From positions 1,372,605 to 1,436,604 of the forward strand of contig NZ_CP072389.1 of the NCBI RefSeq assembly GCF_018127785.1: 64,000 nt of DNA. The letters are read 5' to 3'. The notes under the pieces are model-generated. The model was not told where the DNA came from. It did no database searches and saw only the letters and a program-made list of their open reading frames with translations. Positions 17,845 to 25,895 of this stretch are shown in pieces; position 1 is the first letter of the stretch; each line of letters starts with the position of its first letter. This stretch comes from Prevotella scopos JCM 17725 (lineage in GTDB: Bacteria > Bacteroidota > Bacteroidia > Bacteroidales > Bacteroidaceae). The position numbers were made by a program, and so were the translations under genes.

Positions 17845-19065
17845 CTATTTGTCTCCCTCCCCCTTCGGGGAGGGCTGGGGTGGGGCTACCAACTCATCCG
17901 GCATATACTGCTGCTCGACATAATGCCCCGGATAATCGTGTGGATACTTATAACCATCGCTATAACCGAGGTCCTTCATCAGCTTTGTTGGAGCATTACG
18001 CAGATGGAGTGGGACAGGGAGGTTACCTGTCCGTCGTACTAACTCTATCGCTTCGTTGATGGCTTTATACGCAGAGTTATCCTTCTTCGAACGAGCCAGA
18101 TAGACTACCGCCTCAGCCAATGGGATTCTACCTTCGGGCCATCCTATCTTTGTCACAGCGTCAAAGGCTGCATTCGCCAGCAATAGGGCGTTAGGGTTCG
18201 CAAGTCCGATATCCTCTGCGGCACTGATGACGACACGGCGCGCAATAAACTTCGGGTCTTCTCCTCCCTCAATCATGCGTGCCATCCAGTACAGTGCTGC
18301 ATCAGGGTCGGAGCCACGAATCGACTTGATGAAGGCTGAGATGATATCATAGTGCATCTCACCATCCTTGTCATACGCCAACGGATTCTCTTGCAGTCGT
18401 TCCTCCACCATCTTATCGGTAATCACGACATCGTTGCCCGCCTCAGCTGAGATAATCAAGTCGAGAATGTTCAACAGCTTACGGGCATCACCCCCACTGT
18501 ATCGCAGCAGAGCACTCGTCTCACGCAGTTCGATATTCCGCTTCTTCAGTTCCACATCCTCCGTCACTGCTCGATGCAACAACTTCAGCAAATCTTCTTT
18601 CTCCAACGGCTTCAGCGTATAGAGTTGGCAGCGTGAGAGCAACGGACGAATCACTTCGAACGATGGGTTCTCTGTTGTCGCACCAATAAGCGTCACCGTT
18701 CCCTTCTCTACCGCACCCAAGAGTGAGTCTTGCTGCGACTTCGAGAAACGATGGATCTCATCGATAAAGAGAATCGGTGAGACGGAATTGAAGAACCGTC
18801 CACTCTGTGCCCTTTCAATGACATCTCGCACATCCTTCACACCACTCGTCACGGCAGAAAGCGTATAGAACGGTGTCTCTAAGCGATTAGCGATAATCTG
18901 TGCTAACGTCGTCTTGCCCACGCCCGGTGGTCCCCAAAGGATAAACGACGCAATGCGCCCCGAGTCAATCATACGTCGGAGTACAGCCCCCTCACCAACG
19001 AGGTGTTCCTGTCCGATATAATCGTCGAGCGTGCGGGGGCGCAATCGTTCTGCCAATGGTTCCAT
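17845..19065 (-). CDS. rarA: Replication-associated recombination protein A (AAA+ ATPase)
   Basis: 406 residues. Walker A GPPGVGKTTLAQ (about 45-56), Walker B LFIDEIHRFSKSQQD, and the arginine-finger and sensor regions are followed by the C-terminal MgsA tetramerisation part (YWMARMIEGGEDPKFIARRVV, then NLPVPLHLRNAPTKLMK and YPHDYPGHYVEQQYMP). RarA acts at stalled replication forks on single-stranded DNA ends with SSB. The last 14 or so residues (APPQPSPKGEGDK) are encoded by a GC-rich palindromic repeat that has moved into the 3' end, so the native protein probably ended shortly after the MPDEL segment. A perfect promoter lies 26 bp upstream. Confidence 0.95.
   Translation of the reverse strand: MEPLAERLRPRTLDDYIGQEHLVGEGAVLRRMIDSGRIASFILWGPPGVGKTTLAQIIANRLETPFYTLSAVTSGVKDVRDVIERAQSGRFFNSVSPILFIDEIHRFSKSQQDSLLGAVEKGTVTLIGATTENPSFEVIRPLLSRCQLYTLKPLEKEDLLKLLHRAVTEDVELKKRNIELRETSALLRYSGGDARKLLNILDLIISAEAGNDVVITDKMVEERLQENPLAYDKDGEMHYDIISAFIKSIRGSDPDAALYWMARMIEGGEDPKFIARRVVISAAEDIGLANPNALLLANAAFDAVTKIGWPEGRIPLAEAVVYLARSKKDNSAYKAINEAIELVRRTGNLPVPLHLRNAPTKLMKDLGYSDGYKYPHDYPGHYVEQQYMPDELVAPPQPSPKGEGDK
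17851..17887. repeat. GC-rich palindromic repeat inside the rarA 3' end
   Basis: Same element as at 16497 and 16697 (CTCCCTCCCCCTTCGGGGAG core). It is translated as the extreme C-terminus of RarA, and the stop codon lies within or just past it. Confidence 0.85.
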
Positions 19066-19090
19066 ATCTCTTCCTTTTTTATTGTAGTTA

Positions 19091-19121
19091 CAAAAGTACA
19101 GAAATTATCTCTAATAACAAA
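19091..19121 (-). promoter_or_regulatory. rarA promoter
   Basis: On the minus strand TTTG, exactly 19 bp, TACTTTTG. The start would be near 19084, giving a leader of under 20 nt before the rarA ATG at 19065. Confidence 0.7.
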
Positions 19122-19227
19122 AAGTGAAATAAGTTTCTCCTGAAATATGAAGTGATTAGATAAATTTAATAAAGAGAAAAGCAGGTTAATGAATCTGCAA
19201 TTCTTAGTACAGAAAAAAAGGAATATG

Positions 19228-19235
19228 TATCTTTG
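19228..19235 (+). promoter_or_regulatory. Possible promoter -7 box for the lipoprotein pair
   Basis: TATCTTTG matches the -7 consensus; the -33 region (TTAG) is weak. The leader to 19446 would be about 200 nt. The open frame within it does not look like a gene. Confidence 0.45.
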
Positions 19236-19445
19236 TACACATAAACCAACGAACTTTTTTCAACATAAAACAGGCGTTCTGATGACCAGATATTTTGAAG
19301 ATTATCTGCTTCTAAGGGTTAAGACCACTGGGATAATACAACATTATCTGATAAAGCATCAGAACTCTTATGAGCGAAAACAAATAAAACTTTACGTGAA
19401 ATACCTCCCTCTCCCTATTATTTATTAATTTAGAAACACAATAAG

Positions 19446-20189
19446 ATGAAACATCCCAAATCAAAGTTATTTATTGCGCTCGCGTGTTTAGTCCTTCCAC
19501 TTTTGTTTGCTTCATGTTCAAAAGATGAAGAAAACGAAAACGACCACATGCCCTTTGTTCCTATCGAATATCATGATTTCACAGCTGATATCCTGCAACC
19601 TAATATTAATTATTCAATTCCTATCCAAGGAGACGATGCTGACGATTTCTTTTCTAAGGCTGTGGGCACCTACGAGGGTATGCTAACCGTTTATGACCCT
19701 AAAACCAAACAGGTAATTCTTTCTAATTTTGATAATCATCTTACCATCAAATTTAGGAGGCGCTTTAATGAGTTTATTATAAATCCTATACCCCTTTCTT
19801 TTACATTATATGCTTTAAAGAAGGATCAATATGCTTATGATTTATTGTATAAAATAATCAAGGAACGAAACTCGTGGAAAAAAGAACAAATGAATACATT
19901 TGACACAAAACTCATAGGAAGAAGCAAGAAGAATCCTTCAGAAGTGGCATTCCTATTGAATGATCCACATTACCCCTACTCATACATGCGGGAATATATT
20001 AGTGAACGTTATGCCTTGACAGAAATGTATTTTAGTATCTGTGGAACTATCAACAATACAACGAAAGAATTAACGGTGTACATAAAGCCAGAGAATGCCT
20101 TGTTTTATGACAGCATGATTCAAAACAATAAAATAAAAGCCGAATTCAATGACGTTTATTTTATATGCAAATTAAAGAAGACAGCATAG
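19446..20189 (+). CDS. DUF4840-like lipoprotein, first of a pair
   Basis: 247 residues with a lipoprotein signal (hydrophobic LALACLVLPLLF-type stretch, lipobox FASC, then acidic KDEENEND), so it is probably anchored in the outer membrane. The mature part contains a KAVGTYEGMLTVYDPKTKQ segment and C-terminal beta-rich sequence ending EFNDVYFICKLKK. The next gene has the matching SIPGKYKGNVHVYDPSTKK segment and overall plan, so the two are diverged paralogues. The pattern resembles DUF4840 lipoproteins of Prevotella and Bacteroides; the function of that family is unknown. Confidence 0.75.
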   Translation: MKHPKSKLFIALACLVLPLLFASCSKDEENENDHMPFVPIEYHDFTADILQPNINYSIPIQGDDADDFFSKAVGTYEGMLTVYDPKTKQVILSNFDNHLTIKFRRRFNEFIINPIPLSFTLYALKKDQYAYDLLYKIIKERNSWKKEQMNTFDTKLIGRSKKNPSEVAFLLNDPHYPYSYMREYISERYALTEMYFSICGTINNTTKELTVYIKPENALFYDSMIQNNKIKAEFNDVYFICKLKKTA

Positions 20190-20243
20190 GATAAACTGAT
20201 TTCCCTTTTACAAAAAGAATAAACTATGAATAAAGAATAAATT

Positions 20244-20933
20244 ATGAATAACAAGAATCAATACAACCTACTCTTCGCTCTTTTCCTGCTGTTGGTTGGC
20301 AGCTTTGCTGTTTCATGTACGAAAGATGATGAAAACACAACAGACAACACCTCTACTTTTGCACCTATCAGTAGTGAAGAAGCACTTAAAGTACAGAAAT
20401 CTATACCCGGTAAGTATAAAGGTAATGTGCATGTTTACGACCCTTCAACTAAGAAGAATTATTATTCCAATTCAAGGCTTGACTTCGACTCTCTAATCAT
20501 CTACGATAAAGAAAAATATAAATATGGCTATTTAACCTTGTCACGCGACACGTATGTGCAGTTACACAATATTGATAAAACTGGGATAAACGATACACTA
20601 TCAGAGATATTTACTCAACGAGACGAAAAGGCTAATATAGAACTTGAGGGCATTCGCTTTAGCAGTCGCAACCAACAAGACAGTTGTATATATCGTTTTG
20701 AAGTAACACAAGGAGTGGTTACTTTTGGAGATACTGACACTGCAAGAGACTATCTAAGGCATTTAGAAACTTATTTTAAAGGATTCGGATATTATAACGT
20801 AAAAACAAGTAAGTTTAAAATTTATCTTCTTCCTTACAATGCCTACACAATGCTATATCAGGTACCCTTGGAATACGGAAGAATTCCACTCACAGGACGT
20901 TATCTGGTTTATGAACTCACAAAGGTTCAATAA
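20244..20933 (+). CDS. DUF4840-like lipoprotein, second of a pair
   Basis: 229 residues, with lipobox AVSC at about residue 25 followed by TKDDENTTDN. It has the paralogous GKYKGNVHVYDPSTKKNYYSNS segment (about 57-77) and a C-terminal ... IYLLPYNAYTMLY ... YLVYELTKVQ part. It lies 54 bp after the first copy on the same strand and ends before the hairpin terminator at 21051. The pair probably arose by tandem duplication. Confidence 0.75.
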   Translation: MNNKNQYNLLFALFLLLVGSFAVSCTKDDENTTDNTSTFAPISSEEALKVQKSIPGKYKGNVHVYDPSTKKNYYSNSRLDFDSLIIYDKEKYKYGYLTLSRDTYVQLHNIDKTGINDTLSEIFTQRDEKANIELEGIRFSSRNQQDSCIYRFEVTQGVVTFGDTDTARDYLRHLETYFKGFGYYNVKTSKFKIYLLPYNAYTMLYQVPLEYGRIPLTGRYLVYELTKVQ

Positions 20934-21031
20934 GATGTACTGACACATCTTCTCTTGTTAGATAATTTCATAACCGACAGTATCCATAATTATGAATCAC
21001 TTTTGCTTTGTGAAACCCACAGAGAAGTCAA

Positions 21032-21147
21032 GGTCAAAGAATACACAGAACGCCCCTCTCCACTTCGGAGAGGGGCGTTTTTGGTGTTTGCCGAGTTTAT
21101 AGTTGACAAGTTATATTGTAGCAATAAACGCAGCAAACAAGGATAAT
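21032..21147 (+). repeat. Interspersed element copy (GGTCAAAGAATA..GTAGCAATAAAC)
   Basis: GGTCAAAGAATACACAGAAC, then GAGTTTATAGTTGAC, then AAGTTATAT-GTAGCAATAAAC..GCAAACA-GGAT occur in the same order, on the opposite strand, at 34657-34734. This copy has an extra GC-rich hairpin between the first two blocks. Confidence 0.7.
21051..21085 (+). terminator. Terminator after the lipoprotein pair
   Basis: CGCCCCTCTCC, loop ACTTC, GGAGAGGGGCG, then TTTTTGG: an 11-bp perfect stem with a T-tract. It is inserted inside the interspersed element copy. Confidence 0.85.
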
Positions 21148-21169
21148 CATAATTCTGAATCCCCAGTAC

Positions 21170-22873
21170 TTACTGTGCATAGACAGGTCGGATGTTATAC
21201 ATGTTCCACTTAGGGTTGTTACCACTTCTAGCGCCGTCAACAGTACCAGGATAGAGCCAACCGTTGTTCATGTAGTAAGCTGAGAACGCTGTAGCCTGGG
21301 AGTAGTTGCAGCGGTTGCCATCAGAGGTCCAATAGTAAGCCTGACCGCCAGGACGCTGTAGGCGTGGTGCACCATCATTGTATTCGGTGTAAGCACCGGC
21401 GAATGGGAGGAACACACCCTTGTCGATATCCTCCTTGGTGAACTTCTTCATGCTTGTGCGACAATCATTGTACTTACCTACGTAGATGCCATTAGGGCGG
21501 TTTGTGACACCGATAACACGACCATCTTTGTCGAGCACCTTACCCTTCTTGCAAGCCTCTACTGTTGGGTCGAAGAGTACACCAACGATGATGTTGCTGC
21601 CCTCTTGATAGTAACCAACATACTCGCCAGTCTTAGCCATCAGGTGGTTAAAATCAGCCTTTGTAGGGAGCATCCACTTACCCTTAGAGGTGTGGTAAGC
21701 AAGGTCACCATAGCATTGGTTCTGAATCAGTGCCTGAATATTACCCGTGTGATATGAGTAATAACGAGAGTAATCGTGGCTGTAATTGTTTGCACAAGCG
21801 ATGTTGCCCCAACGGAAGTGGTCGAAAGAGGATGTGTTGAAAGCACGTGGGAGGAACTCTGGATAGAGATTGAATGGGTCAGAATTGGTATAGAAGTAAT
21901 CCCATGCCTGCTTTGCCAATCTGTAACCTGGAACCCAACCATCTAAGCGAGTGCAAGGATTGTACTGCAAGTTATACTTACCCCATTTCTTTCCGTCAAT
22001 GTCAATCCATGGTGTATTTGTAACCTCCAAGTTCTCAAAATAATATCTGGCCTTTTCGAGATTAAAAGGCTTCTTGATTTCAGAGTAGTATATCTCACCA
22101 TCAGTCGTCTCGATAGTATATTTTGGTGCGAATTGTGCATCAGGGAAAAGCAATACATAAAATGTATCGAGAGGTTCATCTGCAGTAATCGTTAAATCGC
22201 CCTTAGAAGAGTGGCTCATATTACCTGTAGCAAGGTCGAACGCTGCATGGGTATAAACGTTATGGAGGATTACGCGCTTAATCTTCTTCAAAGGTTGACC
22301 TTTGAAATGCATGGTAAATCCTAATATCGAATACTGTTTGTGGAAGGTTACATTAGCCAATGCATTAACACCTTGAGACGAGATGTTCTTTACCTTATTC
22401 CATGAGTAATCAAAGAATCTGAAGTTTTCAACAGTACCATTCTGATGGCCTTTTACAACTTCGCCCTTATCATAGAGCGTATTCTCTGTTAACCCTAAGT
22501 TGAGAACGCCCATGCGTGGATCATTCTGAACGTATCTGTAAGGATAGAACAGCGCAATCTCGTCACCTTCCTTCCAATGAACATCACCCACGAATTTTGA
22601 ATCAAATCCGTCATTTGCCATGGACAGATAGTCATAATCCTTTTGTGGCGAAGTGATGTTGTAAACAAAGAAACGATCGCCTTTATTCCAGGTGATAGGC
22701 TTTGTTAGTGAAACATTTGTACGTGTCATAGGCTCCTGTACCTCTGTGATGATAAATGAACGAACAGGCGAGTTTGTAGCTGCTGATTGCTCATCAGTCA
22801 CTTCAGTTGAACAAGATGCCAGGATTAAAGTGGTCGTACTTAGTAATAATGTGTAAAAACTTTTAATGGTCAT
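21170..22873 (-). CDS. Fimbrillin-like lipoprotein with C-terminal FISUMP-type domain
   Basis: 567 residues with a lipobox (LILASC, Cys20). The N-terminal half has the fimbrillin-family look: MTRTNVSLTKPITWNKGDRFFVYN, then WKEGDEIALFYPYRY, LALANVTFHKQYSILGFTMH-like beta strands and an HNVYTHAAFDLATG segment. The C-terminal half (from about 290) has the pattern of 'Fibrobacter succinogenes major paralogous' domains: WIDIDGKKWGKYNL, a WMLPTKADFNHLM block, YYWTSDGNRCNYSQATAFSAYY and the closing RPVYAQ. It is probably displayed on the cell surface as an adhesin or pilus tip-like component. The small gene just upstream is a regular companion of such loci. Confidence 0.72.
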   Translation of the reverse strand: MTIKSFYTLLLSTTTLILASCSTEVTDEQSAATNSPVRSFIITEVQEPMTRTNVSLTKPITWNKGDRFFVYNITSPQKDYDYLSMANDGFDSKFVGDVHWKEGDEIALFYPYRYVQNDPRMGVLNLGLTENTLYDKGEVVKGHQNGTVENFRFFDYSWNKVKNISSQGVNALANVTFHKQYSILGFTMHFKGQPLKKIKRVILHNVYTHAAFDLATGNMSHSSKGDLTITADEPLDTFYVLLFPDAQFAPKYTIETTDGEIYYSEIKKPFNLEKARYYFENLEVTNTPWIDIDGKKWGKYNLQYNPCTRLDGWVPGYRLAKQAWDYFYTNSDPFNLYPEFLPRAFNTSSFDHFRWGNIACANNYSHDYSRYYSYHTGNIQALIQNQCYGDLAYHTSKGKWMLPTKADFNHLMAKTGEYVGYYQEGSNIIVGVLFDPTVEACKKGKVLDKDGRVIGVTNRPNGIYVGKYNDCRTSMKKFTKEDIDKGVFLPFAGAYTEYNDGAPRLQRPGGQAYYWTSDGNRCNYSQATAFSAYYMNNGWLYPGTVDGARSGNNPKWNMYNIRPVYAQ

Positions 22874-22910
22874 GTTCTTAAGTCTTTAGTTAATATTAAT
22901 TTTCAATACT

Positions 22911-23144
22911 TTAGTCTTCATCTTCGAGGGGGAGAATGTCTTCTGGTGCTGGTGAAGGAGTGCCCGCCTTTACTTGCCCCCAACCACCTGTTGTCTGTTC
23001 TGGGAATGGATAGTAAGGAGCTGGTTGCTGACTTCCTCCTCCTGGTCGAAATCCACCATTGTTACCATTACCAGTTCCTGCCAACAAGTAACCTTCAACC
23101 TCAACTTTTGTACACGCAGTGTACGGTTTCAAATAAATCTTCAT
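22911..23144 (-). CDS. Small Gly/Pro-rich peptide gene upstream of the fimbrillin-like gene
   Basis: 77 residues starting MKIYLKPYTACTKVEVEGYLLAGTGN, followed by a Gly-rich, then Pro-rich segment and an acidic end (LPLEDED). There is no signal peptide. Short proteins opening M-K-x-Y-x-K/T-P-x-T...V-E-x-x-x-L-L-A-G are common in Prevotella before surface-protein genes, with no known role. The conserved front, LLAGTG boundary and variable Gly/Pro tail recall precursor peptides with a leader and core, but no modifying enzyme is nearby. A possible minus-strand -7 box (TAACTTTG) lies at 23379-23386. Confidence 0.6.
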   Translation of the reverse strand: MKIYLKPYTACTKVEVEGYLLAGTGNGNNGGFRPGGGSQQPAPYYPFPEQTTGGWGQVKAGTPSPAPEDILPLEDED

Positions 23145-23651
23145 TTTTGTTCTTATTTTTTGGTTATTTTCGTTATAATTTTTATGAATAATGAATTCTA
23201 AATACGCAATTTTTCTTAAGTTATGTTTTACTTACACATACCGACATTTGTATTTGATTTCATCTGCGGTAAAACCTCTCTATATAATAAGGTGAATTAA
23301 TATATATGTTGGTGGCAAATGCTAAATTCAAATTGGGTAACATGTTGTTTTTTTAATGTGAGCTATTTTTTGATGAGACAAAGTTATATAAAAAAGGTTC
23401 TTGTCATTTAGTTTCCATTGAAAAAAATAACTAATAAATATTTAGAAATCTGACACTCTTAATATAGGTAAAATTTCTAGTTAATTTCTCTTTCAAATCT
23501 AAATAAATAAACTAAAATATTCGAGCAAAACACAACGTAAGTTAAGCAAGAAAGAAAACGATAACTCATTTATTCACAATAATTTGGGGTGTTGGGTGTA
23601 AAAACCATACTTTTCAATATATTTTTGTGGTTTTAGAGCGCTATAATGGTG

Positions 23652-23885
23652 CTATAATGGCGCATGTGGGTGATTCGTTATAGCGCCTAAAAATATTGTC
23701 AAAAGTATGGCCTCCAACTAAACAAAACTCCAGATTGCCCTTTGTTTTAATACACTTAACGCACATGAAATCCATCCCCATCCATATACAGCAATGGTGT
23801 TAACTCTTCGCACATGTGGTGCATACCCTCCGCACCACATGTGCATACCCTCCGCACCACATGTGCTAAGCACCCGCACCAAATC
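23652..23885 (+). repeat. 235-bp interspersed element, copy 1
   Basis: Matches 34295-34529 almost throughout, in the same orientation. Shared blocks include GCCTCCAACTAAACAAAACT, ACAGCAATGGTGTTAAC and two 22-bp GCATACCCTCCGCAC-CACATGT units. The rest of 23145-24010 shows no gene. Confidence 0.85.
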
Positions 23886-24013
23886 GGTCGAATGTCACTT
23901 TTCTGTTAATTCGCATCTTGTACTTTATTAAAGTATAAAACACAACGTTTTGACATCTTTATATTACAAAAAGTAGAAAAACATTCAAAAAGGAGAAGAT
24001 TTTGAGTTAAAAT

Positions 24014-24044
24014 CTTGCTTTTATAGTTTTTTTTAGTACTTTTG
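24014..24044 (+). promoter_or_regulatory. Promoter of the Panacea toxin-antitoxin pair
   Basis: CTTG (24014-24017), exactly 19 bp, TACTTTTG (24037-24044). Start near 24051, leader about 70 nt. Confidence 0.65.
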
Positions 24045-24120
24045 TGGTGGGAATCACTTAAAATCTTAATACGCAGATTAGAAAAATATAAGAAAGAGGT
24101 ATATCCAATAACAGATTCTT

Positions 24121-24606
24121 ATGATTGACGTAATAAAAGTAGCTTCTTATATCTACAAAAGATATAAAGATGAGAAGAATACGGAGATAGATCAAATGAA
24201 ACTTCATAAACTTCTGTATTTTTCTCAGCGCGAATCTATTATTCGTACAGGTCAGCAGATGTTCAAAGAACAGTTTGAGGCATGGAAGTATGGACCTGTT
24301 ATTGTAAAGGTTCGTGACAAATACAAATCTAAGGCACTCAACGAAATGCCAACAGAAGCAGAGTTGGCACCTTACCAAGAGTCGCTTAATTTTGTTTTTC
24401 AGAATTATGCGTCTAAGGATTCATGGTCTTTGAGTATTCTTGCACATGGAGAAAGTTCTTGGCAGAATGCTCGTGAAGGTTATGGACCAGACGATCGTTG
24501 CACTGTTCCAATGAATCTTGATGATATTAGAAATGATGCAGAACGTATAAAAATGCGAAGATTCTATTTTGATGAGATATTACCTCAAATCAAGAAAAAC
24601 AACTAA
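24121..24606 (+). CDS. Panacea-domain (SocA/DUF4065-like) antitoxin
   Basis: 161 residues showing the Panacea/SocA pattern: IDVIKVASYIYKRY, then QMKLHKLLYFSQRE (about 23-36), FKEQFEAWKYGPVI (about 47-60), a middle helix, and an L-x-x-x-A-H-GESSWQNARE block (about 108-119). Proteins of this kind act as antitoxins that neutralise very different partner toxins (PanA in PanAT systems) or as proteolytic adaptors. The next gene starts directly after this stop codon, the usual antitoxin-first operon. A promoter of its own lies upstream. Confidence 0.85.
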   Translation: MIDVIKVASYIYKRYKDEKNTEIDQMKLHKLLYFSQRESIIRTGQQMFKEQFEAWKYGPVIVKVRDKYKSKALNEMPTEAELAPYQESLNFVFQNYASKDSWSLSILAHGESSWQNAREGYGPDDRCTVPMNLDDIRNDAERIKMRRFYFDEILPQIKKNN

Positions 24607-25473
24607 ATGTCTATACTAATAGAAAAAGCATTAGCCTTAATTGATGACCTTGAGATAAGAAGAGCACGAGAAATAGATGAGAGTGTTTTGCGCTCTATGA
24701 CTGGCCCCATTATTGATGGGCAAGAGCAGAAACAGATCAAGGACTGCTTTACCTCTAAGGACTATTTAGAAGATGATAAGAAAGGGCATCTTTCTTCTTT
24801 TGTTGTGATGTCTCCAACCAATATTCCTTTAATCTTTTTCTCCTTAAGATGTGGTGAATTGTTCCAAGTTACCCAGCCTGAGAAAATGGAAGTTGGCTAT
24901 GAGGCTATAAAAGCCATCTATAGGCTTCAAAGAAAAGAATATAGTTCTGAGGAAGAAAGAATCCTGCTTATGGAGACTGTGGATAGAGCCAAGAAAAAAG
25001 GTATGGCATATGATGAAATGGAGTACTTCTATTATAAGAAGAATCGTTGGAAAAAAGATGAAGAACTTGAGCATACGAAAGCTGTTACTAAGGTACGAAA
25101 TTCTTTCCCTGCTGTAGAATTGAAATTGTTTGGAACTAACGAAGCAGGAAAGGAGTACTGGAAGTCATTAGGTCTTCCAAAGGAGAGAAAGATGGGAGAA
25201 ACACTATTTTGGCTAAAGGTTGTGGGTACACTTGAAATGATGCATAAATACGTAGGCTGTCAATATGTATATTTGTTTGCAGCTGACAAAGAAGCTGATG
25301 GGCAGTTGGTTCAATATTATAGAGTGCGTCTTGGATTTAAGTCTGATGCAAGTTTATCAGCTAATAAGCCTGAGTTCGATTGGCAATGTCAATTTCTTTT
25401 CCAAGGAATAGAGGATTTATTTAATAGAAGAATGTTGTTTAAAAACTCGCTTAGAGGGTTAGAGGGTAGTTGA
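24607..25473 (+). CDS. Putative toxin partner of the Panacea antitoxin (possibly GNAT-like)
   Basis: 288 residues, with the start codon immediately after the antitoxin stop. The middle is rich in Lys/Glu helices. The parts MSPTNIPLIFFSLRCGELF (about 60-80) and HKYVGCQYVYLFAADKEAD..LVQYYRVRLGF (about 214-248) look like the beta-strand/helix pattern of a GNAT acetyltransferase fold, with the second resembling the C-terminal strand-helix-strand of GNATs. No classic Q/RxxGxG/A acetyl-CoA loop is clear, so the enzyme class is tentative. By operon logic it should be the toxin of a PanAT-type pair. Fic, HEPN and RelA/SpoT-like signatures are absent. Confidence 0.55.
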   Translation: MSILIEKALALIDDLEIRRAREIDESVLRSMTGPIIDGQEQKQIKDCFTSKDYLEDDKKGHLSSFVVMSPTNIPLIFFSLRCGELFQVTQPEKMEVGYEAIKAIYRLQRKEYSSEEERILLMETVDRAKKKGMAYDEMEYFYYKKNRWKKDEELEHTKAVTKVRNSFPAVELKLFGTNEAGKEYWKSLGLPKERKMGETLFWLKVVGTLEMMHKYVGCQYVYLFAADKEADGQLVQYYRVRLGFKSDASLSANKPEFDWQCQFLFQGIEDLFNRRMLFKNSLRGLEGS

Positions 25474-25479
25474 CAAGTT

Positions 25480-25655
25480 TACAAGTTACTTGTTATAAAG
25501 GAAAACTCGTTCTCATGTTACTTTGTCTTTTTTCGCAAGCAACTTGTTCACCTGTCCACCCGTTCACTCGTCCACTTAACCCCCGTCCACTTGAAAACTT
25601 TGTCTACTAATCAGCTCGTTCACTCGTCAGCTCGTTCACCCGTTAATTGAGTATA
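25480..25655. repeat. GTTCACTCGTC/AACTTGTT-type repeat cluster
   Basis: Between the Panacea operon and the SusC promoter, words of the form GTTCACTCGTC, GTTCACCCGTT and CAACTTGTTCACC recur about every 11-15 bp, interrupted by a T-rich spacer. It is related to the TTGACGAGTT family at 6.4 and 34.7 kb. I see no gene in this gap. Confidence 0.55.
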
Positions 25656-25680
25656 AACTATCTTGTAAATGCAATTAAAA

Positions 25681-25711
25681 CTTGTTTTTTGAATATTTTT
25701 TGCTAAATTTG
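25681..25711 (+). promoter_or_regulatory. Promoter of the SusCD operon
   Basis: CTTG (25681-25684), exactly 19 bp, TAAATTTG (25704-25711). The leader of about 180 nt contains a small GTCC-TTTAATC-GGAC hairpin near 25825-25840. No sigma/anti-sigma or two-component regulator gene is adjacent. Confidence 0.65.
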
Positions 25712-25895
25712 CAACTTAATATAATATATATGTATTGTAAGTTTGTTAAATTAATAGATGTTTCATACTATGACTTTATATACTGGCTAAGAGTGAAAGG
25801 CGCAAGAGAGCGTTTTTTATTTGTCCTTTAATCGGACAGAAAAGAGTTTTAATAACCGCATTAAATAATATCAGACTAAATATAACAAAAAGTTT

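Noticed and set aside
19189..19428. 79-codon frame before the lipoprotein pair
   Set aside because: It contains the -7 promoter box inside its coding part and has no family resemblance.
23800..23885. Repeated CACATGTG/CCTCCGCAC units considered as a CRISPR array
   Set aside because: Units are 22 bp, directly adjoining, without unique spacers, and no cas genes are near.
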